Assembly: GCA_044371005.1 (NCBI GenBank)
Contig: JBILUL010000008.1
Location: 1 to 64,000, forward strand
Source: UBA2402 sp044371005
GTDB taxonomy: Bacteria; Planctomycetota; Phycisphaerae; Phycisphaerales; UBA1924
Direction: 5' to 3'
Length of the DNA: 64,000 bases
The translations under genes were made by a program, and so were the position numbers. Position 1 is the stretch's first letter. Each line of letters begins with the position of its first letter. The notes below the pieces were generated by a model that was not told the origin of the DNA, did not search any database, and saw nothing but the letters and a program-made list of their open reading frames with translations. Positions 27,663 to 36,411 of this stretch are shown here, piece after piece.

Positions 27663-29462
27663 ATGCTCTTCTTCTCACTTGCCCCAAGTCCTTTCGCCGG
27701 CACATCCACCGAGCTTTCCGGACGTTCCTTCGCGTGCGGCGGGCATGTCTGTACCCTGCACTCCTCCGGCGTGCTTGCGGACGATGTCTCGCAGCAGGAT
27801 GGCTCCGGACCGGTCCAGATCACCGAATCGCTTCCCGGTCGCGCCGGTGCCAAGCGGTTTGACCTGCTCCAGGTCCGGTTCGACCCGGCCACCCAGACGG
27901 GCACCCTCCATCGCGTCTCCAACTCCGGCCGCCCCCTCTACTACCACATCGGTGCCGATGGCTCCTTCTACGCCTCCACGCACCTGCGCCTGCTCCGGCA
28001 GGTCGGCATCCGCTTCGTCGAACGCGCCGATCGCCTCGCCGAACTGCTGATGTACCGCATGCTCATGTGCCCGCAGACGCTTGTCGACGGCATTCAGCAG
28101 CTGCGCGCCGGCGAGACCATTGAGTTCAAGTTCGCTTCCGGCAAGTGGACCGCCCGCACCACCGCCATCTTCAATCCGCCCCGCGCCGAAAAGAACTTCG
28201 ATGAACAGGCCCTGGTCACCAATGCCCAGAAGTTCCTCGAAGAGTCCTTCCTTGAGACCAACGCGCAGCCTGATCGCTTCGGCACGCTCCTCAGCGGCGG
28301 CCTCGACTCCACACTGCTCACCAAGTTCGCGTCCAACCTCTTTGGCACCAAAGAGTCCTTCTCCTGCTCCTACCCCTTCGAAGATCCCACCGACGACATC
28401 GAGAAGGTCTACGCCGAAACCGCCGCGGCGAACATCGGCACCAAACACCACCTCTACGTGCCGACCATGGCCCAATACCTCCATGGAATCATCGACACCG
28501 TGCTTCACGCCGAACAACCGATGATGCACCTGCAGAGCGTGCTGCTGCATCTGGTGTTCAAGCATGAGTTCGCCCCCCGCGGCATCAACATCGTCGCCAA
28601 CGGCGAAGGTGCCGATGGCATCTTCGGTCTCAAGACCCACCGCTTCATCAACTACCTCACCCAGAACCCCGGCAAGCGCGCCCTCATCGGCTTCCCACCC
28701 ATCGCCGCGGGCATCCGCGCCATCTCCAGCCTCACCAACCGCTTCGGACTGGTCGCCCGCATGGCCGGCACCAAGATCGAACCCGGCACACCGCTCACCG
28801 ACCCCGCCCACATCCTCTGGACCGACGCCGTCTTCGGCCACTGGCCGTGGATTCGCCAGTACACCAAGGCGACCAGCGCCGACGTCGTCCGCGGCAGAGC
28901 CCTGGGCCTTTCCGACTACGCCGACCGCGACCTGCTCGAACAAGTCTCCATCACCGCCTTCATCGGCGAAGGCACCCAGACCCAGCTCATCTGGAGCACC
29001 ATCGGCGAACCCGTGGGTGTTGGCCTCTTCTACCCCTTCCCCAACGCCAAACTCGTCGACGCCGCGTACCGCGCCCCCTGGTCTTACAAGCTCGGCGAAC
29101 CCAAGAAGACCCTCCGCGATGTCGCCCGCAAACTGGGCATCGGAGAGTTCATCATCACCCGCCGCAAGGCCGCCTTCGGCATCCGCTCGGAACGCTACGG
29201 CCCACGCGGCAGCGTGATGGAACCCATCATCGCCGTCGCCGCCAAGGGCGTCCCCGAACCCATCCTCCGCAGCCTCCAGAGCCCCGAAATCTACAAGGCC
29301 CAGACCCTCTGGACCATGATCAACCTGGGCATCTGGCGCCGCCTCTTCATCAACGGTGAACCCGCCCACGTCCTTCACGAGGAACTCGACGCCGAAATGC
29401 GCCGCCTGGGCGTTCACCAGACGTTCAACAACGCCGGCCGCGTCGCGCCCATGATCCCGTAA
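27663..29462 (+). CDS. Asparagine synthase-related protein, paralogue 2 (no glutaminase Cys)
   Basis: The 599-residue protein aligns along its full length with the preceding gene. It keeps LLSGGLDSTLLTKF, CSYPFEDPTDDIEKVYAET, EQPMMHLQSVLLHLVFKHEF and ANGEGADGIFGL, so the ATP-pyrophosphatase site looks intact. The N-terminal glutaminase-like domain (SNSGRPLYYHIGADGSFYAS, GIQQLRAGETIEF) starts MLFFSLAPS and lacks the nucleophilic Cys2. The substrate is unknown; relatives act in asparagine, lasso-peptide and carbohydrate amidation pathways. Its last 33 bases are part of a 478-base tandem duplication that continues into the spacer. A nearby gatB makes tRNA-amide chemistry a neighbour, but the link is speculative. 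Confidence 0.82.
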   Translation: MLFFSLAPSPFAGTSTELSGRSFACGGHVCTLHSSGVLADDVSQQDGSGPVQITESLPGRAGAKRFDLLQVRFDPATQTGTLHRVSNSGRPLYYHIGADGSFYASTHLRLLRQVGIRFVERADRLAELLMYRMLMCPQTLVDGIQQLRAGETIEFKFASGKWTARTTAIFNPPRAEKNFDEQALVTNAQKFLEESFLETNAQPDRFGTLLSGGLDSTLLTKFASNLFGTKESFSCSYPFEDPTDDIEKVYAETAAANIGTKHHLYVPTMAQYLHGIIDTVLHAEQPMMHLQSVLLHLVFKHEFAPRGINIVANGEGADGIFGLKTHRFINYLTQNPGKRALIGFPPIAAGIRAISSLTNRFGLVARMAGTKIEPGTPLTDPAHILWTDAVFGHWPWIRQYTKATSADVVRGRALGLSDYADRDLLEQVSITAFIGEGTQTQLIWSTIGEPVGVGLFYPFPNAKLVDAAYRAPWSYKLGEPKKTLRDVARKLGIGEFIITRRKAAFGIRSERYGPRGSVMEPIIAVAAKGVPEPILRSLQSPEIYKAQTLWTMINLGIWRRLFINGEPAHVLHEELDAEMRRLGVHQTFNNAGRVAPMIP

Positions 29463-29554
29463 CGCCAATCGACCCGCCCCCCTGGGCCTCTTCGGCCCCC
29501 CTCGTACTCCCCCCCACGAACGTCACGCAGGACTCTTCCTGCATTGTGTCTTTC

Positions 29555-29629
29555 ATCCTGTCGATCCTGTCCATCCATGTTCCTTTCTCCGCAAAGAAAT
29601 GAAACATGGATGGACAGGATGGACAGGAT
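29555..29629. repeat. Dispersed hairpin repeat family A, copy 3
   Basis: Arms 29555-29581 and 29603-29629 pair around a 21-base loop. It lies within unit 1 of the tandem duplication. Confidence 0.9.
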
Positions 29630-30034
29630 CAGGCAAGAGGCAGGGCAGGCTTGTTGAGTGAGTGGGAGTTGCAGAGCAGATCGAATCCTCCAAGTCAACA
29701 GCCCCGAACATCAAGCGGTGCTCAGCAAGCCACTTGATGTTCCAGATCTCCACCCTCTGAAATTCTGAACTCTGAAATTTGCCTTTCTCACTGCTTCCCC
29801 GAGCCTGCAAAGCGGTCCTTCCACGCACGCCTCACGCGGCCTGATGTGGCGACTTGCATTGCCCTGTGATGCTCCGAGAGGTCTTCACCAGGCCGCGAAC
29901 GATCCCCAACGCCGACGGCGTCGCGCCCATGATCCCGTAACGCCAACCGACCCGCCGCCCTGGGCCTCTTCGGCCCCCCCTCGTACTCCCCCCTCACGAA
30001 CGTCACGCAGGACTCTTCCTGCTTTGTGTCTTTC

Positions 30035-30109
30035 ATCCTGTCGATCCTGTCCATCCATGTTCCTTTCTCTGCAAAGAAATGAAACATGGATGGACAGGAT
30101 GGACAGGAT
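30035..30109. repeat. Dispersed hairpin repeat family A, copy 4
   Basis: Arms 30035-30061 and 30083-30109 pair around a 21-base loop. It is the duplicate of copy 3, in unit 2; the arms are identical to copy 3. Confidence 0.9.
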
Positions 30110-30388
30110 CAGGAAAGAGGCAGGGCAGGCTTATTGAGTGAGTGGGAGTTGCAGGGCAGATCGAATCCTCCAAGTCGACAGCCCCGAACATCAAGCGGTG
30201 CTCAGCACGCCGCTTGATGTTCCAGATCTCCACCCTCTGAAATTCTGGACTCTGAAGTTTGCCTCTCGTTCTGCTTCCCCGGTCGTTCAAATGCGGTCCT
30301 TCCGCGTGCACCTCTCGCGGCCTCATGTGGGCAATGCGCTTGCCCAGTGCCCCTCCGGCAGGTCTTCACCAGGCCGCGGCGGATCCCC

Positions 30389-30394
30389 TACCGT
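30389..30394 (+). promoter_or_regulatory. Putative -10 box (TACCGT), leaderless type
   Basis: TACCGT, preceded by CCCC, ends six bases before the thioredoxin ATG at 30401. No Shine-Dalgarno is present. Confidence 0.4.
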
Positions 30395-30400
30395 CCGGCC

Positions 30401-30847
30401 ATGAACACACGCGTCCTGCTCGTCATCGTGGGCCTCGTCGCCGCGTTGGTAGTCTTCCGCAGCGGTCGCACCAGCGGCTCGCATGAACTCCCCAAGGTCT
30501 TCACTGTCGCCACCTACGCCGACGCTCGCACTCAGCTGACTGATGGCCGCCTGCTGATCGTCGATGGCACGGCGTCCTGGTGCCCCCCCTGCCAGGCCAT
30601 GAAGTCCTCCACCTGGACCGACCCCGCCGTTGAATCCTGGTTTGCCACCAACGGCACCGTCATCGCACTCGATGTCGATGAATACGGAACCGATGCCGCA
30701 CAACTGGGCATTGAGTCCATTCCCACACTCATCGCCTTCCGCAACAACGCTGGCACCATCTCCGAGATCGGCCGCACCACGGGTTTCAAGGACCCCGCCG
30801 AACTGATCAACTGGCTCAACGATCTGCCCGGCCCCGCCAGCAAGTAA
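30401..30847 (+). CDS. Membrane-anchored or exported thioredoxin-like protein
   Basis: An N-terminal hydrophobic stretch (RVLLVIVGLVAALVVF) targets the protein across the inner membrane, probably as an anchor. The thioredoxin domain carries the redox motif WCPPC near residue 48, followed by QAMKSSTWTDPAV and the cis-Pro region IESIPTLIAFRN. The 148-residue size and the DsbD-C/thioredoxin-like pattern suggest a periplasmic disulfide reductase. The frame extends to 30347, but the ATG at 30401 follows a TACCGT box. gatB begins 20 bases downstream on the same strand. Confidence 0.88.
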   Translation: MNTRVLLVIVGLVAALVVFRSGRTSGSHELPKVFTVATYADARTQLTDGRLLIVDGTASWCPPCQAMKSSTWTDPAVESWFATNGTVIALDVDEYGTDAAQLGIESIPTLIAFRNNAGTISEIGRTTGFKDPAELINWLNDLPGPASK

Positions 30848-30867
30848 TCCCTCGCTTCACACCCGCG

Positions 30868-32457
30868 ATGACCACGCCCACCGCCACACCGCCCGCCATC
30901 TCGCGCATCGACCTCATCGTGGGGCTTGAGATCCACGTCGAGCTGGCCACGCGCACCAAGATGTTCAGCCGCGCCCTCTCCCCGGCCTGCGCCGGACAGG
31001 AAGACGCCGCGCCCAACACCTACATCGATCCCGTCATCCTCGCCCTGCCGGGCGCACTGCCGGTGATGAACCGTGCCGCGCTCGAAATGTCGATGCTCGT
31101 GGGCCTTGCCCTCAACTGCACAATCGAGCGCAACTCGCACTGGGACCGCAAGAGCTATTTCTACCCCGATCTTCCCAAGAGCTACCAGATCAGCCAGTAC
31201 GACCGCCCCATCGCCGGGCCCGGCTGGTTTGATCTCCCGATCGTCGATGAACAGGGCTTCCCGGATTTTGCCAAGCCCGGCCGCCGCATCCGCATCCTCC
31301 GCGCACACCTCGAAGAAGATGCGGGCAAACTGCTGCACGAAGCCCCCGGCGGCTTCGCCATCGACCACTCCATCGTCGATTACAACCGCGCCGGCACTCC
31401 GCTGCTTGAAATCGTTACCGAACCGGATTTCACCAGCGCGGATGATGTCGCCCTCTTCTGTCGTCTGCTGCGTCAGGTCTGCCGTGCGCTGGGCGTCACG
31501 CTGGGTGTCATGCAAAAAGGACACATGCGTTTCGAGCCCAACATCAACTGCAAGCTCACGCTGGCCGATGGCTCGATCGTCCACACACCCGTCGTTGAGA
31601 TCAAGAACCTCAACTCCTTCAAGGCTGTCAAAGGCGCGATCGAATACGAACTGCGCGAACAGCCCCGCCGCTGGCTCGAAGATCGCAAGGTCTTCGGCAA
31701 GGGCACGAAAGTCACCCGGGGCTGGGACGATACCAGTGCCTCCACCTTCGTGCAGCGCGAAAAGGAAGATGCCCACGACTACCGCTACTTCCCCGATCCG
31801 GATCTGCTGCCCGTCATCGTCGATGATGCGTGGCTCACCCGCATCGCCGCTTCGCTCCCTGAACTCCCCCTCACCCGCTATCGCCGCTGCGTGCTGGAGT
31901 ACGGCATCACCGTGAAGGAAGCGGCGCAGCTGGTTGAAGAACCCACCACCAGCAACTACTTCGAAGCCGCGGTGGAAGCGCTCACCGCTCGCGCCACGCC
32001 ACGCCCTCGCGCCGGCAAAGCCATCGCGAACACGCTGCTGCAAAGCGGCATGCGACGTGCCAACGAACGAAGCTGCACGGTCGATCAACTGGGCATCACG
32101 CCCGCCGAGCTCGCTGAACTCGTCAGCCTTCGCGAAGCTGGAAGCATCAACAACCAGAGTGCCGATGAACTCTTCGGTCTGCTTTGCGAGGGTGCCTCCA
32201 CAAACGCCCCGCCCCGCAACGTCAAGGACCTCGCCGCGGCACGGGGCCTGCTCATCGTGCGCGACGACGCGGCGATGGCCGCGTGGATCAAGCAGACCAT
32301 CGACGCCAACCCCGCCGCGGCGGCCGATGTCCGTGCCGGCAAACTCCAGGCGGCGGGCCGACTCGTCGGCGAAGTCATGAAACTCGCCGCGGGCAAGGCC
32401 GATGCAAAGACGGTGCGTGAGGAGTTGCTCAAGGCCCTGGGGGCAGCAAGTTCCTGA
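30868..32457 (+). CDS. gatB: Asp-tRNA(Asn)/Glu-tRNA(Gln) amidotransferase subunit B
   Basis: The protein begins with IVGLEIHVELATRTKMF, the GatB signature, followed by NRAALEMSMLVGLALNC, RKSYFYPDLPKSYQISQYD and NYNRAGTPLLEIVTEPD-type text. The C-terminal YqeY-like tail domain is present (about residues 395-528). GatB is the kinase/transamidase subunit that works with GatA and GatC, which are not in the window. The 529-residue length is a little long for the family. The TGA stop lies inside the left arm of a family D hairpin, so the repeat supplies the last codons. Confidence 0.96.
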   Translation: MTTPTATPPAISRIDLIVGLEIHVELATRTKMFSRALSPACAGQEDAAPNTYIDPVILALPGALPVMNRAALEMSMLVGLALNCTIERNSHWDRKSYFYPDLPKSYQISQYDRPIAGPGWFDLPIVDEQGFPDFAKPGRRIRILRAHLEEDAGKLLHEAPGGFAIDHSIVDYNRAGTPLLEIVTEPDFTSADDVALFCRLLRQVCRALGVTLGVMQKGHMRFEPNINCKLTLADGSIVHTPVVEIKNLNSFKAVKGAIEYELREQPRRWLEDRKVFGKGTKVTRGWDDTSASTFVQREKEDAHDYRYFPDPDLLPVIVDDAWLTRIAASLPELPLTRYRRCVLEYGITVKEAAQLVEEPTTSNYFEAAVEALTARATPRPRAGKAIANTLLQSGMRRANERSCTVDQLGITPAELAELVSLREAGSINNQSADELFGLLCEGASTNAPPRNVKDLAAARGLLIVRDDAAMAAWIKQTIDANPAAAADVRAGKLQAAGRLVGEVMKLAAGKADAKTVREELLKALGAASS

Positions 32458-32533
32458 GTGCCGAAGTTCCGAAGTGCGCCAGAGCTGGCAAGTCCCCTCC
32501 GGCGCACTTAGGAACTCTGGAACTTCGGAACTT
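32448..32533. repeat. Family D hairpin at the 3' end of gatB
   Basis: Arms 32448-32480 and 32501-32533 are long inverted repeats made of AAGTTCC / GGAACTT words and the pair AAGTGCGCC / GGCGCACTT. The left arm overlaps the gatB stop codon. Related sequences occur at 13109, 41555, 49784 and 62661. Confidence 0.85.
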
Positions 32534-32681
32534 CCCCCCCTCGTACGCCATCCGTTCGCCCCCAGTTGGCCTTGCCAATTGCCAGAACACACCTCTCCAC
32601 CCCGTGAACAACAGATTCGCATACGCTGACGCCGATATACCCCTCTCCCCTCTCCCCCCTCCCACGCTCCCCGCCCCCGCC

Positions 32682-33887
32682 ATGAGCCAAGTCGCCCGCG
32701 CATCCTCCCAGTACTTCTTTCTGGCCGCCAAGCCTGATGGTGGCCGGACGGTGGGTGTTCGGCGTGCCCGCGACCAGCGCCATCTCAACGAACAGCTCCG
32801 CCGCGAACGCCTCGTAGCCCTTCGCACGTGGGTCCTCCCCTCCTGGGCCAGTGCCTCCGACGAGGTCTCGCTCAAGGATCAATCCGAACTGCACACCCAG
32901 CTCGCCCAGCTCCTCACCCGAGGCGTGCCGCTGGTTGAAGCCCTCGAAGCCACGGCCAAATCCGTCGCCCCCTCCGCGGCTCCGCGTGTCGAGCGCATGC
33001 GGGAAATGGTCGCCGCGGGCTCATCCTTCTCTGATGCCGCGACCACCGTGGGCATCTTCGACAACGTCACCGTCTCGGTCTATCGAGCCGCGGAACGTTC
33101 GGGTGACCTTGGCGGAGCTGCCAAGCAGCTCGCCGCGACCACCCGTCGCCAGCTTCGCATTCAGGGCAAGGCTGGCACGCTCATGATCTACCCGGCGATC
33201 GTCCTCACGATCAGCCTGGCCGTCACGGTGCTCATGATCTCCTTCGTGCTGCCCAAGATCGGCAAGTCGCTCGAAGACATGGGCCACCCCCTGCCCGCCT
33301 TCACGCAGGTGCTCATGGCCGTGGGCATCTTCATCCGCGACAACGCACTGGCCGTGGGCGTGGGCCTTCTGGCCCTCATCACTATCGCCATCGGCGTCCG
33401 CAAGATTCTGGGCGATCTCATCGGCCGGGCCAGCCGCCGCATCCCGCTGCTGCGCGATGTCGTGCTCACGCAGGAATCCGCCCGCTTCTTCACCGTCATG
33501 GCCGCGATGGTCCGCAGCGGCGTCACCCTCAGCGATGCGCTGGGTGTGGCCATCGGTGCACTCAGCCACCCCCTCCTCAAGACCCAGCTCACCGGCCTGC
33601 GCAACAAGCTCATCGAAGGCGGCAACCTCCGCACCCTCATCGATACCGTCAGCTCGCTCCCCCTTCCCACCCGCCGCCTGCTGATGGCCGCGGAACGATC
33701 GGGCGATCTCGACAGCGCGTTCGAAACACTCGCCGGCGACATGACCGAGGAACTCGAACGCAAGAGTGAACGCCTCCTGGCGGCGATGGAACCCCTCCTC
33801 ATCGTCATGATGTTCCTCATGATCGGCTCCCTGGTCGTCTCGATCATGGTCCCCCTCATGCAGGCCACCAGCGGTGCGATGAAGTAA
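32682..33887 (+). CDS. gspF: Type II secretion system F family inner-membrane protein
   Basis: Two T2SSF domains are visible (about residues 70-190 and 275-395) with LHTQLAQLLTRGVPLVEALE and SARFFTVMAAMVRSGVTLSDAL, each followed by AAERSGDL. Membrane helices lie at IYPAIVLTISLAVTVLMISF, LAVGVGLLALITIAIGV and LLIVMMFLMIGSLVVSIMV. GspF is the platform protein of the pseudopilus assembly machine. The start at 32682 begins the conserved sequence; a GTG at 32604 is possible. A pyrimidine-rich tract covers 32640-32681. It opens a nine-gene operon-like series. Confidence 0.92.
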   Translation: MSQVARASSQYFFLAAKPDGGRTVGVRRARDQRHLNEQLRRERLVALRTWVLPSWASASDEVSLKDQSELHTQLAQLLTRGVPLVEALEATAKSVAPSAAPRVERMREMVAAGSSFSDAATTVGIFDNVTVSVYRAAERSGDLGGAAKQLAATTRRQLRIQGKAGTLMIYPAIVLTISLAVTVLMISFVLPKIGKSLEDMGHPLPAFTQVLMAVGIFIRDNALAVGVGLLALITIAIGVRKILGDLIGRASRRIPLLRDVVLTQESARFFTVMAAMVRSGVTLSDALGVAIGALSHPLLKTQLTGLRNKLIEGGNLRTLIDTVSSLPLPTRRLLMAAERSGDLDSAFETLAGDMTEELERKSERLLAAMEPLLIVMMFLMIGSLVVSIMVPLMQATSGAMK

Positions 33888-34103
33888 CGAACCTGTCCAA
33901 TCAACGCCCCAGAACCGCAGCAATCGACCTCACTCACACGACGTACAACTTCTCGCAGCGAACAGACACCCCTGACCCGCGAACAACCTTCCAGCAACAC
34001 CCCCGCTTCAAGAGCCAACAATCCGCCAGCAAACAATCGTTCCCAACCTCCCGCAGCACCACAATCGCGGTCTGCCGGATTCACGCAGCAGGATCATCCA
34101 GCC

Positions 34104-34520
34104 ATGAACGCTTCACCAATCGCCCGCCATTCCATGCCCAGCCGATTCGCCAAGGGCTTCTCGCTCCTTGAACTCACGCTCGTGCTGGCCATCATCGGCA
34201 TCCTCATCGCCGCGGCGGCGTACAACCTCGGCGGCGCGAGCGCCCGCGCCAAGATCTCGGTCTCAAAGTCAAGTCTCAACACCATCAAGGGCGCCCTCAC
34301 TTCCTACAACATCCAGCACAGCAGCTACCCCCCCTCCCTCCAGCTGCTCATCACCGCCAAGTTCCTTGAAGACAAGAAGCTCTCCGATGCCTGGGGCCGC
34401 GAGTGGATCTACGACCCCCGCGGCCGCAGCCGCGAGCAGCCCTACCTCCTGGGCTCCGGCGGCGAAGACGGCATCCCCGGCAACGAAGATGACATCGATG
34501 TCTGGACCATGGACAAGTGA
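34104..34520 (+). CDS. gspG: Major pseudopilin GspG-like protein
   Basis: After a short basic leader the prepilin motif KGFSLLELTLVLAIIGILIA appears (cleavage after Gly, Glu+5 present). The globular part ends with KLSDAWGREWIYDPRGR and a C-terminal GSGGEDGIPGNEDDIDVW, the calcium-binding loop typical of GspG. The 138-residue size fits. It should be processed by a prepilin peptidase and polymerise into the pseudopilus. It follows gspF after 216 bases, and the next gene overlaps its stop. Confidence 0.93.
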   Translation: MNASPIARHSMPSRFAKGFSLLELTLVLAIIGILIAAAAYNLGGASARAKISVSKSSLNTIKGALTSYNIQHSSYPPSLQLLITAKFLEDKKLSDAWGREWIYDPRGRSREQPYLLGSGGEDGIPGNEDDIDVWTMDK

Positions 34521-35197
34521 ACCACCGCCGCGGCACATTTCCTCTTGATCGGTGCGCCCGCAAAGCTCACCGCTTCGCGTCCCCGACACGCCGCGGCTTG
34601 ACCTTCCTTGAAATCGTCCTGTCCGTCGTGCTCCTGGCCATCGCCACCTCGATGATCATGAGCGCCATCAACAACATGCTCGAAGCTCAAGGCGTCCACC
34701 GCCAGCGCCTCGGTGCCGCCGAAATCGCCAACCGCCTCACGCTCCAATACCTGGACGACAAGCGCACACTCCCCGCCCAGGGCCTTCCGGTGGTCTACGG
34801 ACGCGAACGCTACCGCTGGGACTACACCGAACGCCCCGTGAGCATCGTGACCGCGCGCCCCGAAGCCATCCAGAGCCGCAATTCCTCCAACCAGTCCCTC
34901 AACCGCCTCGTCACCGTCAACTTCCGAGTCTGGCTTGGCGAAGAAAGCGGCGGCTCCTACAGCTTCGACCCCCTCATCCCCAGCTTCACCCTCTCGCGCG
35001 TCGTCAACCCCACGGCCCTGCGCAACCCCGACACCATCGATCGAATGCTCAAGGACCCCGAGGCCTACCGCGAGTTCCTCGCCAACCTTACCGGTGGAGG
35101 CACCCCGACACCTCCCGCCGGCAACACCCCCAACAGCCCAGGCCGCAACACTCCGCGCACCCCCGGCAAGACCCCCACGCCCGGAGGCCAGAAGTGA
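34517..35197 (+). CDS. Minor pseudopilin, GspI-like
   Basis: A GTG start overlaps the gspG stop by four bases. The prepilin helix RRGLTFLEIVLSVVLLAI keeps Glu+5. The leader is long (about 29 residues). The extracytoplasmic part has RYRWDYTERPVSIV and ends in a Pro/Asn/Thr-rich tail (residues 195-226). Position after gspG and before a J-like and K-like gene suggests the I (or H) minor pseudopilin, although sequence alone does not distinguish H from I. Confidence 0.75.
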   Translation: MNHRRGTFPLDRCARKAHRFASPTRRGLTFLEIVLSVVLLAIATSMIMSAINNMLEAQGVHRQRLGAAEIANRLTLQYLDDKRTLPAQGLPVVYGRERYRWDYTERPVSIVTARPEAIQSRNSSNQSLNRLVTVNFRVWLGEESGGSYSFDPLIPSFTLSRVVNPTALRNPDTIDRMLKDPEAYREFLANLTGGGTPTPPAGNTPNSPGRNTPRTPGKTPTPGGQK

Positions 35198-36411
35198 CCC
35201 GCTCGCTGGCTCGCACAACCTCACCCAATGCCCATCGCGCCGGCTTCACGATGCTCGAACTCGTGCTCGCCGCGGCTCTTGGCGGTGTCGTCATCATCAC
35301 AGTCCTGGGTGTCTTCGTCCAGATCGAACGCACCGAAGTCCTGCTCGCCCGCCGCACCAAGGACGCCAACGACCTGAGCAACCTGCGCCTGGTCCTTGAA
35401 CGCGCCCTGAGCAACTTCGTCATGTCCACCGACCCCCTCCCGGCCCGCGAACAGGCCGGCGACGGATCCTCCGGCGGCTCACGATTCGGCGCGACCCGCA
35501 ACGCCCGCGACCCCAACGCCCCCATGCCCGTCCCGCGGCTCATCTGCGAGCCCGACCCCTCCATGGCCGGCGCCACCATGATCCGCCTGGGCGGCGGCGA
35601 CTGGGCCCCCGATTCCACCCGCGTCCAACGCGTCGAAGTCGTCGTCGCCGATTCCCCCGTCCCCGAAGATGAACGCGACATCTTCCTCCGCGCCGGAAGC
35701 CGCGAGGCACTGCTGGGGGCCCGCAAGGCCTACGTCCGCGGCGACCTCACCAAGCGTCGCAAGGAAGCCGAACGCGCCAGCCGCACCAACGAGAACCCAA
35801 GCAGCGACCCTCGCAATCCTCAGGACGAAAAGTCCGCGACGCCCGACAAGAACACTCCCGGCACCACCGATGGCGAGGGCGAAGAGTCTGATGCTGAAGT
35901 CGCGCCCGTCCGCGCGGTCCGCGGCGCGTTCGAACTTCGCCCCCAGCAGCCCACGCCCGCGCAGATCCGCGAAGCAGAAGCCAACGGCGTTGAACCCCCG
36001 CGCGCCTGGGAAATGTGGTGGGTCCCGCTCCCCCCGCGTGCCAACGGTTCATCCGCCCCCAGCGCCGAAGACATCCTCTCCCGTGGCGATGCCTTCGTCG
36101 TCGCCTCCAACCTGCGCTACGTGCAGTGGACGCTCTTTGACGACAACGAACGCAAGAGCTCGCTGAGCGCCACCTGGGAACAGCAGCTCCCCGCCTACAT
36201 CGAAGTCGCCGTCGAAACCACCTCCGGCCTCAACGCCAACTGGATGTTCGAAGTCGACTGGGGCCGAGGCCCCGAAGTCCCGCCCCCACCGGTCGACCTG
36301 GGCCCCAAGAAGGCTGAGCCCGTTGATGGCAGCGGCGGAAAGTCCTCGACACCCACCCCGCGCCGCCCGTCGCCCATTCCGCGGCCCTCACCGAAGAAGG
36401 AGGACAATTGA
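35194..36411 (+). CDS. Minor pseudopilin, GspJ-like, with disordered insert
   Basis: A GTG start overlaps the previous stop. The prepilin motif AGFTMLELVLAAALGGVVII includes Glu+5. The protein is 405 residues, much longer than usual GspJ (about 200). The excess is a charged, Pro/Thr-rich stretch of about residues 175-240 (lysine, arginine, glutamate and serine rich) and a proline-rich C-terminus. The region LRYVQWTLFDDNERKSSLSA near residue 307 looks like the C-terminal J core. It is translationally coupled to the K-like gene. Confidence 0.72.
   Translation: MTRSLARTTSPNAHRAGFTMLELVLAAALGGVVIITVLGVFVQIERTEVLLARRTKDANDLSNLRLVLERALSNFVMSTDPLPAREQAGDGSSGGSRFGATRNARDPNAPMPVPRLICEPDPSMAGATMIRLGGGDWAPDSTRVQRVEVVVADSPVPEDERDIFLRAGSREALLGARKAYVRGDLTKRRKEAERASRTNENPSSDPRNPQDEKSATPDKNTPGTTDGEGEESDAEVAPVRAVRGAFELRPQQPTPAQIREAEANGVEPPRAWEMWWVPLPPRANGSSAPSAEDILSRGDAFVVASNLRYVQWTLFDDNERKSSLSATWEQQLPAYIEVAVETTSGLNANWMFEVDWGRGPEVPPPPVDLGPKKAEPVDGSGGKSSTPTPRRPSPIPRPSPKKEDN

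Larger units (their letters stand above)
29430..30390 (+). repeat. Tandem duplication, period about 478 bases
   Basis: Unit 1 (29430-29907) and unit 2 (29908-about 30390) run in parallel. Both begin in the last 33 bases of the asparagine synthase-like gene (AACGCCG...GATCCCGTAA) and end at GATCCCC just before the thioredoxin start. Each unit carries one family A hairpin, the run CACGCAGGACTCTTCCTGC, and CCACCCTCTGAAATTCTG. The copies differ by scattered substitutions and small indels, so the event is not very recent. No gene lies inside. Confidence 0.9.

Noticed and set aside
27675..29468. 597-codon minus frame opposite asparagine synthase paralogue 2
   Set aside because: Gly/Asp/Val-rich antisense shadow; the plus frame has the PP-loop.
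30532..32703. 723-codon minus frame across thioredoxin and gatB
   Set aside because: Spans two well-recognised plus-strand genes and has no domain.
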